This document shows positions 17,832 through 26,287 of a stretch of DNA of 64,000 bases, piece after piece (within the stretch, counting starts at the first letter, position 1; each line of letters starts with the position of its first letter). The notes under the pieces are model-generated. The model was not told the DNA's origin and searched no databases. It was given only the letters and a program-made list of their open reading frames with translations. Source of the stretch: Hymenobacter sedentarius (GTDB lineage Bacteria > Bacteroidota > Bacteroidia > Cytophagales > Hymenobacteraceae); NCBI RefSeq assembly GCF_001507645.1, contig NZ_CP013909.1, forward strand, positions 4,712,001-4,776,000. Reading direction: 5' to 3'. A program made the translations under genes and the position numbers.

Positions 17832-19271
17832 ATGGACGTTGTGGAAAAGGCAAGAACTACTGGTGAAGCTACTCTGGTCCGGGCTTTTGGGGTCCTCACG
17901 GGCACCCTGCTGGTCGCCGGCATTGTGATTGGGTCTGGGGTGTTTAAGAAGATTGTGCCCCTGGCGCAGTCCGGGCTTAGCGAGTCCTGGATTCTAGGTG
18001 CCTGGGTGCTTGCGGGCTTCATCACCATGTGCGGGGCCTTCAACCTGGCGGGGCTGTCCTCGCTCACCGAAGAATCGGGCGGCGTGTACGAGTACCTGCG
18101 CCTCTCGTTCGGGAATTTTGCTTCCTTCCTGTTTGGGTGGACCGACTTTGCCATCATCGGCTCGGCCTCAGTGGCGGCGTTGGGCTTTATCTTTTCCCAG
18201 ACCATCAACGCCCTGATTCCGCTGCCCAACCCGCTGCAGTCGCTGGCGCACCTGTCCATTGCCCATTTCATTTATCCGTTTGCCGACTCCGGGATAAAAA
18301 TCCTCGCCATTGGCACCATTTGCATCCTTACCTGGGTAAACTACCGCGGGGTAGCGGCTAGCGGGAAGCTCAGCAACGTCTTCACGGCCGCCAAAATCCT
18401 GGGTCTGTTGCTGCTCATCCTCGTTGGGCTGTTTGTGGCCGCCCCGGCCACGCAAGCCGCGAGCCTGCCGAGCACCCCGGCGCCCATGGCCGGCCATGCC
18501 TCGTTGCTCAGCGCTTTCTTTGGGGCGCTGCTCAGCGTGTTTTGGGCCTACGACGGCTGGGTGGACCTTTCGTTTGTGACCGGCGAAATAAAGAACCCCA
18601 CGCGCAACGTGCCGCGGGCAATTATCGCCGGCGTCTCCATTGCCATTGTCTTATATGTATTGGTCAACTACGCGTACATGCGGGTTCTGACCCTGCATCA
18701 GCTGGCAGCAGTGCATCCAAATGACATCGGGGCGGCCGTAGTGGCCGAATCGGTGCTGGGGAAATGGGGGAAGACGGCCGTGACGCTCCTAATCATGGTG
18801 AGCGTCTTCGGCACCCTGAATGCCGTGCTGCTCTCGCACAGCCGCATCTATTTTCGCATGGCACAGGAACGGTTTTTCTTCCGCCAGGCTGCCGCGGTGC
18901 ACCCGCGCTACCGGACCCCGCACGTGGCGCTGGTGTATACCCTGGTGTGGAGTTGCCTGCTGGTAATCTCGGGCACCTTCGACCTGCTGACGGACCTGGT
19001 CATTTTTGCCACCTTCCTTTTCTATGGGCTCTTGGCCGTGGCAGTGCTCAAGATGAAACGACAGGGAAAAATCACCGCCAAGGTGATTGGCTACCCTTTC
19101 ATTCAGCTCATTCTCCTGCTTTTTGCGCTCGCCCTGATTACTAATACCCTCGTCACCCAGCCCAGGCAGACGTTGCTGGGCTTCCTGCTGATTCTGACCG
19201 GCCTGCCCTTTTATTACTACTTCAAACGGCAACCTGCCGCCGAACCAGCGGGTGCTTCAGGGGAAGGTTAA
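17832..19271 (+). CDS. APC-family amino acid permease
   Basis: A 479-residue inner membrane transporter with about twelve hydrophobic segments. The first helix contains GIVIGSGVF, the unwound substrate-binding motif of the amino acid-polyamine-organocation superfamily, and EIKNPTRNVPRAI follows helix seven as usual. I start at the ATG at 17832 (MDVVEKARTTGE) because residues before it look like untranslated AT-rich sequence; an in-frame ATG lies at 17712. It resembles LAT/serine-threonine-type exchangers in helix layout, but the substrate is not clear. It stands alone, with AT-rich DNA upstream and the tRNA genes convergent downstream. Confidence 0.88.
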   Translation: MDVVEKARTTGEATLVRAFGVLTGTLLVAGIVIGSGVFKKIVPLAQSGLSESWILGAWVLAGFITMCGAFNLAGLSSLTEESGGVYEYLRLSFGNFASFLFGWTDFAIIGSASVAALGFIFSQTINALIPLPNPLQSLAHLSIAHFIYPFADSGIKILAIGTICILTWVNYRGVAASGKLSNVFTAAKILGLLLLILVGLFVAAPATQAASLPSTPAPMAGHASLLSAFFGALLSVFWAYDGWVDLSFVTGEIKNPTRNVPRAIIAGVSIAIVLYVLVNYAYMRVLTLHQLAAVHPNDIGAAVVAESVLGKWGKTAVTLLIMVSVFGTLNAVLLSHSRIYFRMAQERFFFRQAAAVHPRYRTPHVALVYTLVWSCLLVISGTFDLLTDLVIFATFLFYGLLAVAVLKMKRQGKITAKVIGYPFIQLILLLFALALITNTLVTQPRQTLLGFLLILTGLPFYYYFKRQPAAEPAGASGEG

Positions 19272-19415
19272 GTCGAGTCCAAAGTTGGGCTAAACCTGAT
19301 TTAAAACAACAGTTCGCGACTACCAACTCATTGAGGCTTTAGCTCCATTCGAACGGCTAAGCCATTGCAGACGCTAAGTTGGGCTAGTACCATAGCCAGC
19401 CAATCCCCGGAAAAG

Positions 19416-19451
19416 AAAAAGCCCCATTTCCAAGTTGGAAATGGGGCTTTT
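19416..19451. terminator. Terminator for tRNA-Ser operon
   Basis: A near-perfect palindrome: A-run, GCCCCATTTCCAA stem and its complement, T-run. It lies immediately 3' of tRNA-Ser(TGA) on the minus strand and can also stop transcription from the permease side. Confidence 0.85.
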
Positions 19452-19454
19452 CTG

Positions 19455-19539
19455 TAGAGAGCGAGGGATTCGAACCCCCGGAGGTTTGACCCTCAACGGT
19501 TTTCAAGACCGCCGCAATCGACCACTCTGCCAGCTCTCT
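19455..19539 (-). tRNA. tRNA-Ser (anticodon TGA)
   Basis: An 85-base class II tRNA. Acceptor arms AGAGAGC and GCTCTCT pair fully; the D arm has GGCAGAGTGGTCGA; the anticodon loop is CTTGAAA with TGA at the centre; a long variable arm follows; the T arm has GGTTCGAATCC. The long variable arm and anticodon identify serine. CCA is not encoded. Confidence 0.95.
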
Positions 19540-19553
19540 GGGTCAAAAAACAG

Positions 19554-19623
19554 TTAACAATTATCATTTAACAATTTTCTGAGCCGCCTCAGCGACTGTT
19601 AATTGTTAAATGATAATTGTTAA
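19554..19623. repeat. AT-rich inverted repeat between tRNA genes
   Basis: Arms at 19554-19576 and 19601-19623 are perfect 23-base inverted repeats of an AT-rich word containing TTAACAATTATCATTTAAC. The centre holds a second small hairpin (CTGAG CCGC CTCAG). It separates the two tRNA-Ser genes and could guide transcript processing or be an inserted palindromic element. Confidence 0.8.
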
Positions 19624-19632
19624 TTGAAAATG

Positions 19633-19719
19633 TAGAGAAGGGGGGATTCGAACCCCCGATACCGTTGCCGGTATAACGGTTTTCGAAACCGTCGCATTCG
19701 ACCACTCTGCCACCTCTCT
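19633..19719 (-). tRNA. tRNA-Ser (anticodon CGA)
   Basis: An 87-base class II tRNA. Acceptor arms AGAGAGG and CTTCTCT pair with one G-T wobble; the D arm is GGCAGAGTGGTCGA; the anticodon loop TTCGAAA has CGA; a long variable arm and a GGTTCGAATCC T arm follow. Probably cotranscribed with the second tRNA-Ser downstream on the minus strand. Confidence 0.95.
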
Positions 19720-19826
19720 AACAGGTTCCCCGAGTGATTGGGGAGTGCAAAAGTAAGAACGAAAGCGCAACGATGTAGCCCAAACGCAGAATTATTTTTC
19801 CACAAAGCGTCGGTGCCGCCTCCCTC

Positions 19827-20801
19827 CTAGTGCGCGTTCGCCGCCAGCTGCTCCTGCAGCATCTTCCGCCGGCGCCCGGTTACGGCGTCCATGCTCACGT
19901 TCACTTCGAAGCCGATTATCAGGGTCATGCACACAAATTCCAGCCACACCATGAAGCCGACCAGTGCCCCAATGGAGCCATAAAAGTGGTTGTATGAGTC
20001 GAAAATGCGCACGTAGAGCGTGAAGAGAAACGACACCAGGAAGATGAGCAGCGTGGCCACGATGGCCCCCACCGACACCAGCGGCCACTTGTCGTGCACG
20101 GGCGGCACGAAGTAATAAATGACGCAGGTCGTGCTCAAAAACAGCCCAATAAGTGAGCCGTAGCGAATGAGCGTCAGCACCAGGTCGGTGAACCGCTCGG
20201 GCACAATTTCATAGTACACCAGCCAGTCTATCAGGTAAGTACCGAAGAAAATACCGGCGATGGCCAGCACCAGAATCAGCGACAGCACGAAGGTGAGGGC
20301 CGTGGCAATCATTCGCTTGCGCAGGTAGCTGCGGTGCTTAAACCACGGGTACTTCTTCTCAAACGCGTCGAGCAAGGCCATAATGCCGTTGGAGCTCAGC
20401 ACCAGCGCCGTCCCGAAACCGAAGGATAGCAAGCCGCCGTGCGGGATGTTCACAATGTCCTCGATGGTGGAAGCCGTGGCCGCGTACAGCTCGCGCGGCA
20501 TAAAATCGGCGAGGAACTGCAGAATGTCCACGTTCAGATTCGGCACGGGGATGTACGGAATGAGCGTGAACAGGAAAATAATGGTCGGGAACAGGGCCAC
20601 CGTGAGGTTGAAGGCCATGTAGGCGGCGCGCTTTTCCAGGCTATCTAGGCGCAGCTCGTGCAGGATGCGGTCGAGCACGTCGTACACCGAAGCGTGCCCG
20701 CCGGGCAGGCGCAGCTTTTTTAGCCCCACAATCAGGCGCCGATAGTGCCGGTGCTGGCGCACATCGGGGAAACGGGCACGACGGATGGCGGGGGCTTTCA
20801 C
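19827..20801 (-). CDS. YihY/BrkB-family inner membrane protein
   Basis: A 324-residue polytopic membrane protein of the YihY family (once misnamed ribonuclease BN). Six hydrophobic segments are visible, with the family's KRAAYMAFNLTVALFPTIIF opening segment and the GSIGALVGFMVWLEF motif before the last helix. The frame opens with GTG at 20801; no ATG occurs before the conserved region, so GTG is the likely start. Residues 1-55 are basic and cytoplasmic. The function of the family is unsettled, with export or permeability roles proposed. The gene follows the thioesterase on the same strand after a palindromic spacer. Confidence 0.9.
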   Translation of the reverse strand: MKAPAIRRARFPDVRQHRHYRRLIVGLKKLRLPGGHASVYDVLDRILHELRLDSLEKRAAYMAFNLTVALFPTIIFLFTLIPYIPVPNLNVDILQFLADFMPRELYAATASTIEDIVNIPHGGLLSFGFGTALVLSSNGIMALLDAFEKKYPWFKHRSYLRKRMIATALTFVLSLILVLAIAGIFFGTYLIDWLVYYEIVPERFTDLVLTLIRYGSLIGLFLSTTCVIYYFVPPVHDKWPLVSVGAIVATLLIFLVSFLFTLYVRIFDSYNHFYGSIGALVGFMVWLEFVCMTLIIGFEVNVSMDAVTGRRRKMLQEQLAANAH

Positions 20802-20809
20802 TGGAATTT

Positions 20810-20880
20810 TGAGTGTTGAGGGTTGAATTTTGAGTGAACCGGCTGATTAAAAAATTCAACCCTCAACATTCAAAACTCAA
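20810..20880. repeat. Low-complexity inverted repeat
   Basis: Arms built from the words TTGAGTGTTGAGGGTTGAA and TTCAACCCTCAAC face each other around a short AT-rich centre, between the thioesterase stop and the YihY start. The inner match AATTCAACCCTCAAC is exact. It may act as a terminator or be a spreading palindrome. Confidence 0.65.
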
Positions 20881-20885
20881 CTCTT

Positions 20886-21377
20886 TTACTTTCTAAAGGC
20901 CGCTGGCGCGGGCGCATCGGGCGGAATGGCGCCGGGCGTGGGCAGCACGGGGCTGTCGATGTCCTCATCGCTAAAGTACGGCGCCAGCCGCTCCTGGATA
21001 CTGACGGGCATTTGCACGGGGCGGCCGGTGGTGGTTTTCACAAACACCATCAGGGTGTGCCCTTCGGTGAGCAGGTCGCCGGCTTCGTTATAAATCTCAT
21101 ATTCAAACATCACGCGGGTGCCTTCCGCGGGCTGACGCAGCAAAAGCCGTACCGTCAGCAGGTCGTCGTAGCGAGCTGGGCGGCGAAAGCGGGTGCGGAT
21201 TTCGCCCACCGGCATGCCCACCCCATCGGCCTCCATTTCCTTGTAGCTAATGCCCAACTTCCGGAAAGCCTCGGTGCGGGCCACCTCAAAATAGGCCGCG
21301 TAGTTGCCGTGATAGACGTAGCCCATCTGGTCGGTTTCGGCGTAGCGCACGCGGATTTGAATGTCGGAAGTGTACAT
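20886..21377 (-). CDS. Acyl-CoA thioesterase, hotdog fold (YbgC/FadM type)
   Basis: A 163-residue 4HBT hotdog protein. The N-terminal RVRYAETDQMGYVYHGNYAA contains the catalytic Asp of the YbgC/FadM subfamily and the following HGNY motif; FEVARTEAFRKLG and IRTRFRRPARYDDLL continue the fold. It should hydrolyse acyl-CoA thioesters in the cytoplasm. The core covers residues 1-135; the C-terminal tail is Pro/Ala-rich and probably disordered. The start is an ATG at 21377. It lies downstream of mltG with a palindromic repeat between them. Confidence 0.9.
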   Translation of the reverse strand: MYTSDIQIRVRYAETDQMGYVYHGNYAAYFEVARTEAFRKLGISYKEMEADGVGMPVGEIRTRFRRPARYDDLLTVRLLLRQPAEGTRVMFEYEIYNEAGDLLTEGHTLMVFVKTTTGRPVQMPVSIQERLAPYFSDEDIDSPVLPTPGAIPPDAPAPAAFRK

Positions 21378-21398
21378 AAAATATGTATAGAAAAGAAC

Positions 21399-21493
21399 GT
21401 CATGCTGAGCGCAGCCGAAGCATCTCTACTGCGCAAGTAAACCAATTGACTCAACGAAGCGGTAGAGATGCTTCGGCTGCGCTCAGCATGACG
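21399..21493. repeat. Palindromic repeat, GAAGCATCT family (copy 1)
   Basis: Arms of about 34 bases, one mismatch, that begin CGTCATGCTGAGCGCAGC and flank a 29-base unrelated loop. The arm resembles the copies at 31379, 33201, 47845 and 62097. It fills the gap between mltG and the thioesterase. Confidence 0.9.
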
Positions 21494-21509
21494 GTTTACA
21501 TCAGACCAT

Positions 21510-22592
21510 TTACTTTATCCCCGCCCGGGTTAGCGCCGCTTGATAGCGGCGAGCATTCATAATGTGCTCACTCTCGTTGGTAGCGAAGGCGTGGTAGCCG
21601 CTGAAATCCTCCTTGGCGCAGAAATACAAGTAGTTATTGCTTTCGGGCTTGAGCACGGCGTCGATGCTGGCGATGCTGGGCAGGTTGATGGGGCCGGGCG
21701 GCAGGCCACCGTACTTATATGTATTGTAGGGCGAGTCCTTCAGCAGGTGCACGTTTAGCACGCGCTTGATTGTAAAGTCGCGGTTGGCGTACACCACAGT
21801 GGGGTCAGCTTGCAGCTTCATGCCGCGCTTGAGGCGGTTGAGGTAGACACCCGCGATGCGGGGCCGCTCGTCGGCGTGCTGCTGCTGCTCGGCTTCCACG
21901 ATGCTGGCCAGGGTGCTCACCTGGGCCCGGGTGAGGTGCAGCTTCTCGCGCTGGGCGTCGCGCTCCGAGGTCCAGAATTTTTCGTATTCCTTCTTCATCC
22001 GCTGCATCAGGTTGTTGGCGGAGGTATTCCAATACAGCTCGTAGGTATTGGGGATGAACATGCTGAGCACCGTCGTCGTGTCGAAGCCCAGGCTCTTGGT
22101 GTAGCTGGGGCTGCTCAGCAGCGAGTCGATTTGGCTGGGCCGGGCGTCAATCTGGTTCGAGAGCTTATCGGCCAGCTCGCGGCGCAGGCGCACGTTGGTG
22201 AAGGTGAGCTTGAGCGGCGATTGCAGGCCGGCCTTCAGCACGTTGATGAGCTGACGATTGGTGTAGCCGTCCTTGAGCTCGTAGCGGCCGGGCTTCACGT
22301 GCTCAGGGTATTTCATGAGCTTGGCCACAAAGTGCAGCGAGAGCTTGTCGACCACCACGCCGGTGGCGTCGATGGTATTCAGGGCCTTCTTCCAGTCGTC
22401 GCCGCGGTGCACGATGACGTAGGTCGGCTTGCCCTTGGTTTCGATGTTGGCCGTGAAGAAGACCTGGTAGAAATAATAGGAGAAGCACACGAGGGTGAGC
22501 GTGAATACCACGCTCACGGTGGCCCAGCGCCGGCGGCGTTTCAGGGCTTGGTCGCGGTATTCGATGGCCGACTTTTTGGCAGGCTGGGACAT
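21510..22592 (-). CDS. mltG: Endolytic murein transglycosylase MltG
   Basis: A 360-residue inner membrane protein that cleaves nascent glycan strands and so sets their length. A short cytoplasmic N-terminus with a basic patch (KRRRRW) precedes one membrane helix (about residues 25-46). The LysM-like segment and the YceG catalytic domain follow. The catalytic Glu is Glu233 in ASIVEAEQ; FIPNTYELYW, GVYLNRLKRGMKLQADPTV and GLPPGPINLPS are family signatures. Length is normal. It is divergent from tsaC across a 207-base region. Confidence 0.95.
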   Translation of the reverse strand: MSQPAKKSAIEYRDQALKRRRRWATVSVVFTLTLVCFSYYFYQVFFTANIETKGKPTYVIVHRGDDWKKALNTIDATGVVVDKLSLHFVAKLMKYPEHVKPGRYELKDGYTNRQLINVLKAGLQSPLKLTFTNVRLRRELADKLSNQIDARPSQIDSLLSSPSYTKSLGFDTTTVLSMFIPNTYELYWNTSANNLMQRMKKEYEKFWTSERDAQREKLHLTRAQVSTLASIVEAEQQQHADERPRIAGVYLNRLKRGMKLQADPTVVYANRDFTIKRVLNVHLLKDSPYNTYKYGGLPPGPINLPSIASIDAVLKPESNNYLYFCAKEDFSGYHAFATNESEHIMNARRYQAALTRAGIK

Positions 22593-22669
22593 GGGAATGA
22601 GTAAGAGTATCGAGGAGGCGACATCAAAAGTACGAAAGGGCGCAACCTAGCGCGCAGGTTGGGCTGATG

Positions 22670-22701
22670 TTGTTTCGTTTCGGCCGGGCGTAGTACCTTG
22701 C
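22670..22701 (+). promoter_or_regulatory. Candidate promoter for tsaC
   Basis: TTG at 22670-22672 and TACCTTG at 22694-22700 (one mismatch to TAnnTTTG) with 21 bases between them, the spacing expected for the Bacteroidota housekeeping sigma factor. The start codon is about 100 bases downstream. Confidence 0.4.
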
Positions 22702-22799
22702 CCGCACCTTTTGGCCCGGCCAGACAACCCGCTGCCGCCTTAGTTCGTCAATAGCGTGGCGGCGCCCGCCGCCACTTTCCTGTTTCTTACGCACACCCT

Positions 22800-23432
22800 A
22801 TGCCCGCAACCCTCCTCCGCATCCACCCCGAAAATCCGCCTCACAGCCGTATCCAGCAAGCCGTTGACGTATTGCGCAAAGGAGGAGTCATTATTTATCC
22901 CACCGATACGGTTTACGGCATCGGCTGCGATGTGACCAATGCCAAGGCCGTGGACAAAGTGTGCCGCATCAAGAAGCTTTTCCCCGAAAAGGCTAATCTG
23001 AGCTTTATCTGCCACGACCTGTCGCACATCTCCGACTACGCCCACGGCATCACCACCTCCACCTATAAGGTCATCAAGAAAGCTCTGCCCGGGCCTTTCA
23101 CCTTCATCTTCGAAGCCAGCGCCAATGCGCCGCGCTTCGGCGGTACGAAGCGCAAAACAGTGGGCATCCGAGTACCGGATAATCAGATTATCCTGCAGCT
23201 CGTGAAGGAATTGGGCAACCCCATTGTCAGCACGTCGGTGCGTGAGGACGAAAACACGCTTGATGAGTACGTGACCGACCCCGACCTAATTTTTGAGAAA
23301 TACCGCCTCTTGGTCGACCTCGTAATCGACGGCGGCTTCGGTGGCAACGTCCCCAGCACCATCATCGACTGCACCAACGACGACTTCGAGCTGATACGCC
23401 AGGGAGCCGGAGATATTGAGCAGTATTTGTAA
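22800..23432 (+). CDS. tsaC: L-threonylcarbamoyladenylate synthase (TsaC/YrdC/Sua5)
   Basis: A 210-residue YrdC-fold enzyme that makes threonylcarbamoyl-AMP from threonine, bicarbonate and ATP, the first step of the t6A37 modification of tRNAs reading ANN codons. The signature GGVIIYPTDTVYGIGCDV lies at residues 28-45, followed by KRKTVGIRVPDN and NPIVSTSVRED, which line the nucleotide pocket. The size matches the short TsaC type; there is no Sua5 C-terminal domain. The ATG at 22800 is well placed. It ends before a nested palindrome and terminator. Confidence 0.94.
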   Translation: MPATLLRIHPENPPHSRIQQAVDVLRKGGVIIYPTDTVYGIGCDVTNAKAVDKVCRIKKLFPEKANLSFICHDLSHISDYAHGITTSTYKVIKKALPGPFTFIFEASANAPRFGGTKRKTVGIRVPDNQIILQLVKELGNPIVSTSVREDENTLDEYVTDPDLIFEKYRLLVDLVIDGGFGGNVPSTIIDCTNDDFELIRQGAGDIEQYL

Positions 23433-23458
23433 ACGCCTAGCCTTTGGCAAGAGTCCTC

Positions 23459-23640
23459 CTGTCATTGAGAGGAGGTACGACGAAGCAATCCGTCCTATTC
23501 TCAGCGACAAACCTAATAATGTGAAAAAGCCCCGGCACTGCGCAGTGCCGGGGCTTTTTGCTTTAAAAGGGTTTGTCACAACTCAGGGCTTTGCGCACAG
23601 AGAGGACAGATTGCTTCGTCGTACCTCCTCGCAATGACAG
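23459..23640. repeat. Long inverted repeat enclosing a terminator
   Basis: Arms at 23459-23496 and 23603-23640 are 38-base inverted repeats with two mismatches, starting CTGTCATTG and containing GGTACGACGAAGCAATC. They enclose the palindromic terminator at 23524 and about 40 bases on its right. The arm differs from the GAAGCATCT family but has the same GTCAT start. Confidence 0.88.
23524..23559. terminator. Perfectly symmetrical terminator
   Basis: A 36-base perfect palindrome of A-run, GCCCCGGCACTGC and complement, T-run, placed between convergent tsaC and the acyltransferase, so it can act on both strands. Confidence 0.88.
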
Positions 23641-23679
23641 GTAGAGCGCAGGACTACCTTGCCAGTTCAGCCCCCGTCC

Positions 23680-24582
23680 CTACCGCTTATGCTTCCAGCG
23701 GCGGTGCGTCCACAAATACTGTTCGGGTGCGGCTTGAATATCTTTTTCCAATTTCCGGGCGAAGGCCTCCATAATGGGCGCATCTCCAGCCGGTAGCGGG
23801 GAGGTACCGTCGTAGAGCTCCGTAAACTCGAACTCATAGAAGCCCCGGCGCCGACGCCGAATACCGACGTAGAGCACCGCGCAATGAAAGCGGGTGGCCA
23901 GGCGCTCTGTACTGGTATAGAAGCCAGAATCCTGGTTGAGAAACTGGGTCCAGTAGGGCCGGTCTTCGGGCCCCGCGGCCTGGTCGGACACCAGGCTCAG
24001 CAGGTGGGCTTCGCCGCGGTGGGCCACCATTTCGCGCATCACGTAGCTCATCGGCACCAGACCGGCGCCGGTGCGGGAGCGCACAAAACGCAGAAATTCC
24101 TCAAAAAAAGGATTGCTAAGCGGCTTATACACGCCATCGATGGGTGCTGCCAGCCACAGGGGTCCGGCTGCCAGCACCCACTCCCAATTGCCGGCGTGCG
24201 ACGCCAGCCCCAGCACCGTGCGGCCTTCGGCAAAGTGCCGGTCTGCCACTTCGGGGTTTCGCATTACCATGCGCTGCTTCAGCTCCATCGGGGGCATGGC
24301 CGGCAGCCGAACTATCTCCACCACTACTTGCGAAAAGTGCCGGTAAAACGCGTTGCAAATTCGCTGGATTTCGGCTTCCGGTTTGTCGGGGAAAGAATTG
24401 CGCAGGTTTTCCAGTACCACCCGCTGGCGGTACCGCACCACGTGGGCCAGCAGCAGATAAACCCCATCCGCCACCACATACAGCACCGACAGCGGCAGGT
24501 GCGCGAGCCCCAGCAGCAGCCACCGCAGCGGCACATAAGCCCAGGAATACGGACGCTTCGGCGCTTTTACTCCCTCACTCAT
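23680..24582 (-). CDS. Lipid A biosynthesis-type lysophospholipid acyltransferase (LpxL/HtrB family)
   Basis: A 300-residue membrane-associated acyltransferase. An N-terminal hydrophobic segment (about residues 18-48) anchors it; the catalytic HAGNWEW motif has His129 and Glu134 in HX4E spacing. LVSDQAAGP is the usual third motif. The family transfers secondary acyl chains to lipid A or aminolipids in the inner membrane. The start ATG overlaps the stop of the upstream gene by four bases (ATGA), indicating a two-gene operon. The exact acyl acceptor is not known from sequence. Confidence 0.9.
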   Translation of the reverse strand: MSEGVKAPKRPYSWAYVPLRWLLLGLAHLPLSVLYVVADGVYLLLAHVVRYRQRVVLENLRNSFPDKPEAEIQRICNAFYRHFSQVVVEIVRLPAMPPMELKQRMVMRNPEVADRHFAEGRTVLGLASHAGNWEWVLAAGPLWLAAPIDGVYKPLSNPFFEEFLRFVRSRTGAGLVPMSYVMREMVAHRGEAHLLSLVSDQAAGPEDRPYWTQFLNQDSGFYTSTERLATRFHCAVLYVGIRRRRRGFYEFEFTELYDGTSPLPAGDAPIMEAFARKLEKDIQAAPEQYLWTHRRWKHKR

Positions 24583-25454
24583 CGGGGTACGGCAGCGCCG
24601 GCGGGCGCGTACTCGGTAGCGCTGCGTGCGCCAATGGCGCGGTGCCCGGTCAGCAGCTTTTTGTTGCCGGGGCCACCATACACCTCTACAAACAAGGTGA
24701 ACGGGCCGTCGGGCAGCGGCCCCAAAGGCAACTGGCCCACCACCGTTGTCGGCCGGCCGCTCTGGGGTGTCAGGGTGGCGTCGGCATCGGCGGCCGAGCC
24801 ATCGGGCGTGGTGAGGTGGTAGTGCACGCGCAGAGGCTGGCCCACGGGGGCGTTGTGCAGCTCGGTGTAGAAAAAGATGTTGTCGGCCCCGCGGCCGTAG
24901 ACGCCGCCCGGCGCGCGGGTAAGGCGGTAGCCGCCGCGGGCAAAATTGTCGTCGCCCCCACTACGGGCGGCGGGGCGCGAAAGCAGAACAATATCGGTCA
25001 GAAACGGGCCGGTGGGCGCTTCCAGCACCAGCGGCTTTTCCACGGTGGTCTCGCCGCCCGCACTGCGGTACTGGTCCTTCACGGTGCCGCGCAAGGTGTA
25101 GTTCCCATCGGGCAGCATAATGCGCTTGAGGAAGCTTTGCGGGTTTTTGATGGCAATGGTGGTGTCGTTGAGCACTGGGGGCTTCAGCGTGACCACTTCC
25201 CGGTAGGCGGGTTTGCCGTCGGCTTTCAGGATTTCCAGCGTGACGGTGGCCGCCGACTGGAACGCCTTGGGCGCCCGCTGCCGATAGGTGAGCGACTGGG
25301 TCGGCACGGTCACGTAGATTTCGACTTCGGCGCCTTTTTCAACTTTATTAAGGTTGCGAAACCGGGCGACATCCAGCAGAATCTGGGGTGGGCCGGCGTG
25401 GGCAGCTACGTGCAGCAGCACGAACAGGAAGGCAAGAATGGGGCTTTTCAGCAT
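24579..25454 (-). CDS. Secreted protein of unknown function
   Basis: A 291-residue exported protein. The ATG at 25454 gives a clear signal (MLKSPILAFLFVLLHVAAHA); a TTG nine bases upstream is possible. After the signal, LLDVARFRNLNKVEKGAEVE and YVTVPTQSLTYR resemble the N-terminal beta domain of Bacteroidota GWxTD-type secreted proteins, but the defining C-terminal GWxTD motif is absent. The rest looks beta-rich with repeated LPDGNYTLRG and LPDGPFTLFVEVYG strands, suggesting two sandwich domains. It is translationally coupled to the acyltransferase, which hints at an envelope lipid role. Function unknown. Confidence 0.7.
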   Translation of the reverse strand: MLKSPILAFLFVLLHVAAHAGPPQILLDVARFRNLNKVEKGAEVEIYVTVPTQSLTYRQRAPKAFQSAATVTLEILKADGKPAYREVVTLKPPVLNDTTIAIKNPQSFLKRIMLPDGNYTLRGTVKDQYRSAGGETTVEKPLVLEAPTGPFLTDIVLLSRPAARSGGDDNFARGGYRLTRAPGGVYGRGADNIFFYTELHNAPVGQPLRVHYHLTTPDGSAADADATLTPQSGRPTTVVGQLPLGPLPDGPFTLFVEVYGGPGNKKLLTGHRAIGARSATEYAPAGAAVPR

Positions 25455-25612
25455 AGTAAACAAAGGTAAGCAGCGAAGCAGGAGGACAAACCCGGAGCAG
25501 TATAAGGCGGTAAATAGCCGGGCTCACCTGGCTGAGCCGGGCCTTTGCAACTTTCAGCCCAATGCGGTACGCTTGAGAAAATTCGTGTAATTCGCAAAAT
25601 TCGTATCGATTC

Positions 25613-26287
25613 GTGATTCTCTTAACCGAACTCCACTACCACCCCCCCGCCGCCCTGTTTGCCGAGCTGCTTCGCGCCGACGGCATCCTGCTGGAAGCCC
25701 ACGAGCATTACCGCAAGCAGACTTTCCGCAACCGCTGCCTCATTCGCACGGCGCAGGGCGTGCAGCCGCTCACGGTACCGGTTATCGATGGCAACCGGGC
25801 CGAAAAGGTTAGCGCCTCTGCCATTGAAATCGACTACCGGCAGAACTGGATTCACCGGCACTGGCGCACCTTACAGACGGCCTACGGCAACAGTCCGTAT
25901 TTTGAGTACTATGCCGACTACTTGCACGATATTTACGTACGTAAGCCTGCTCTGCTTTTTGACCTGAACCTGCAATTCCTGCGGTTATTGCTGCGTTGTT
26001 TTCGACTGACCCTGCCCCTCCACCTCACCGACGAATACCTTCCCGACTACTCCGCGCAACCTTCTCTCAAGAATTTTGGTCTTCCTAGTGCGCAGCTGCT
26101 CATCGCCGACCGGCGCGACTGGCTGACACCCAAAACCAATACAAAAGCGGTAGAACCTGACAGTCCGGCAGCCCCTCCCGTGGTTCGGCCGTATCCCCAA
26201 GTATTTGGCCCAGGTTTTGAGCCTGGGCTAAGTGTACTGGACCTGCTGTTTTCGCAGGGCCCGGCCGCCGGTGCTTATTTACAATAA
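25613..26287 (+). CDS. WbqC-family protein
   Basis: A 224-residue cytoplasmic protein of the WbqC family, often found with surface polysaccharide synthesis genes but of undefined chemistry. The family pattern is visible: an N-terminal HEHYRKQTFRNRCLIRTAQG, LTVPVIDG, and NWIHRHWRTLQTAYGNSPYF. The frame opens with GTG at 25613, preceded only by AT-rich DNA; no ATG occurs before the conserved block. The C-terminal region after residue 180 is Pro-rich and variable. It is divergent from the secreted-protein/acyltransferase pair and precedes clpC. Confidence 0.85.
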   Translation: MILLTELHYHPPAALFAELLRADGILLEAHEHYRKQTFRNRCLIRTAQGVQPLTVPVIDGNRAEKVSASAIEIDYRQNWIHRHWRTLQTAYGNSPYFEYYADYLHDIYVRKPALLFDLNLQFLRLLLRCFRLTLPLHLTDEYLPDYSAQPSLKNFGLPSAQLLIADRRDWLTPKTNTKAVEPDSPAAPPVVRPYPQVFGPGFEPGLSVLDLLFSQGPAAGAYLQ

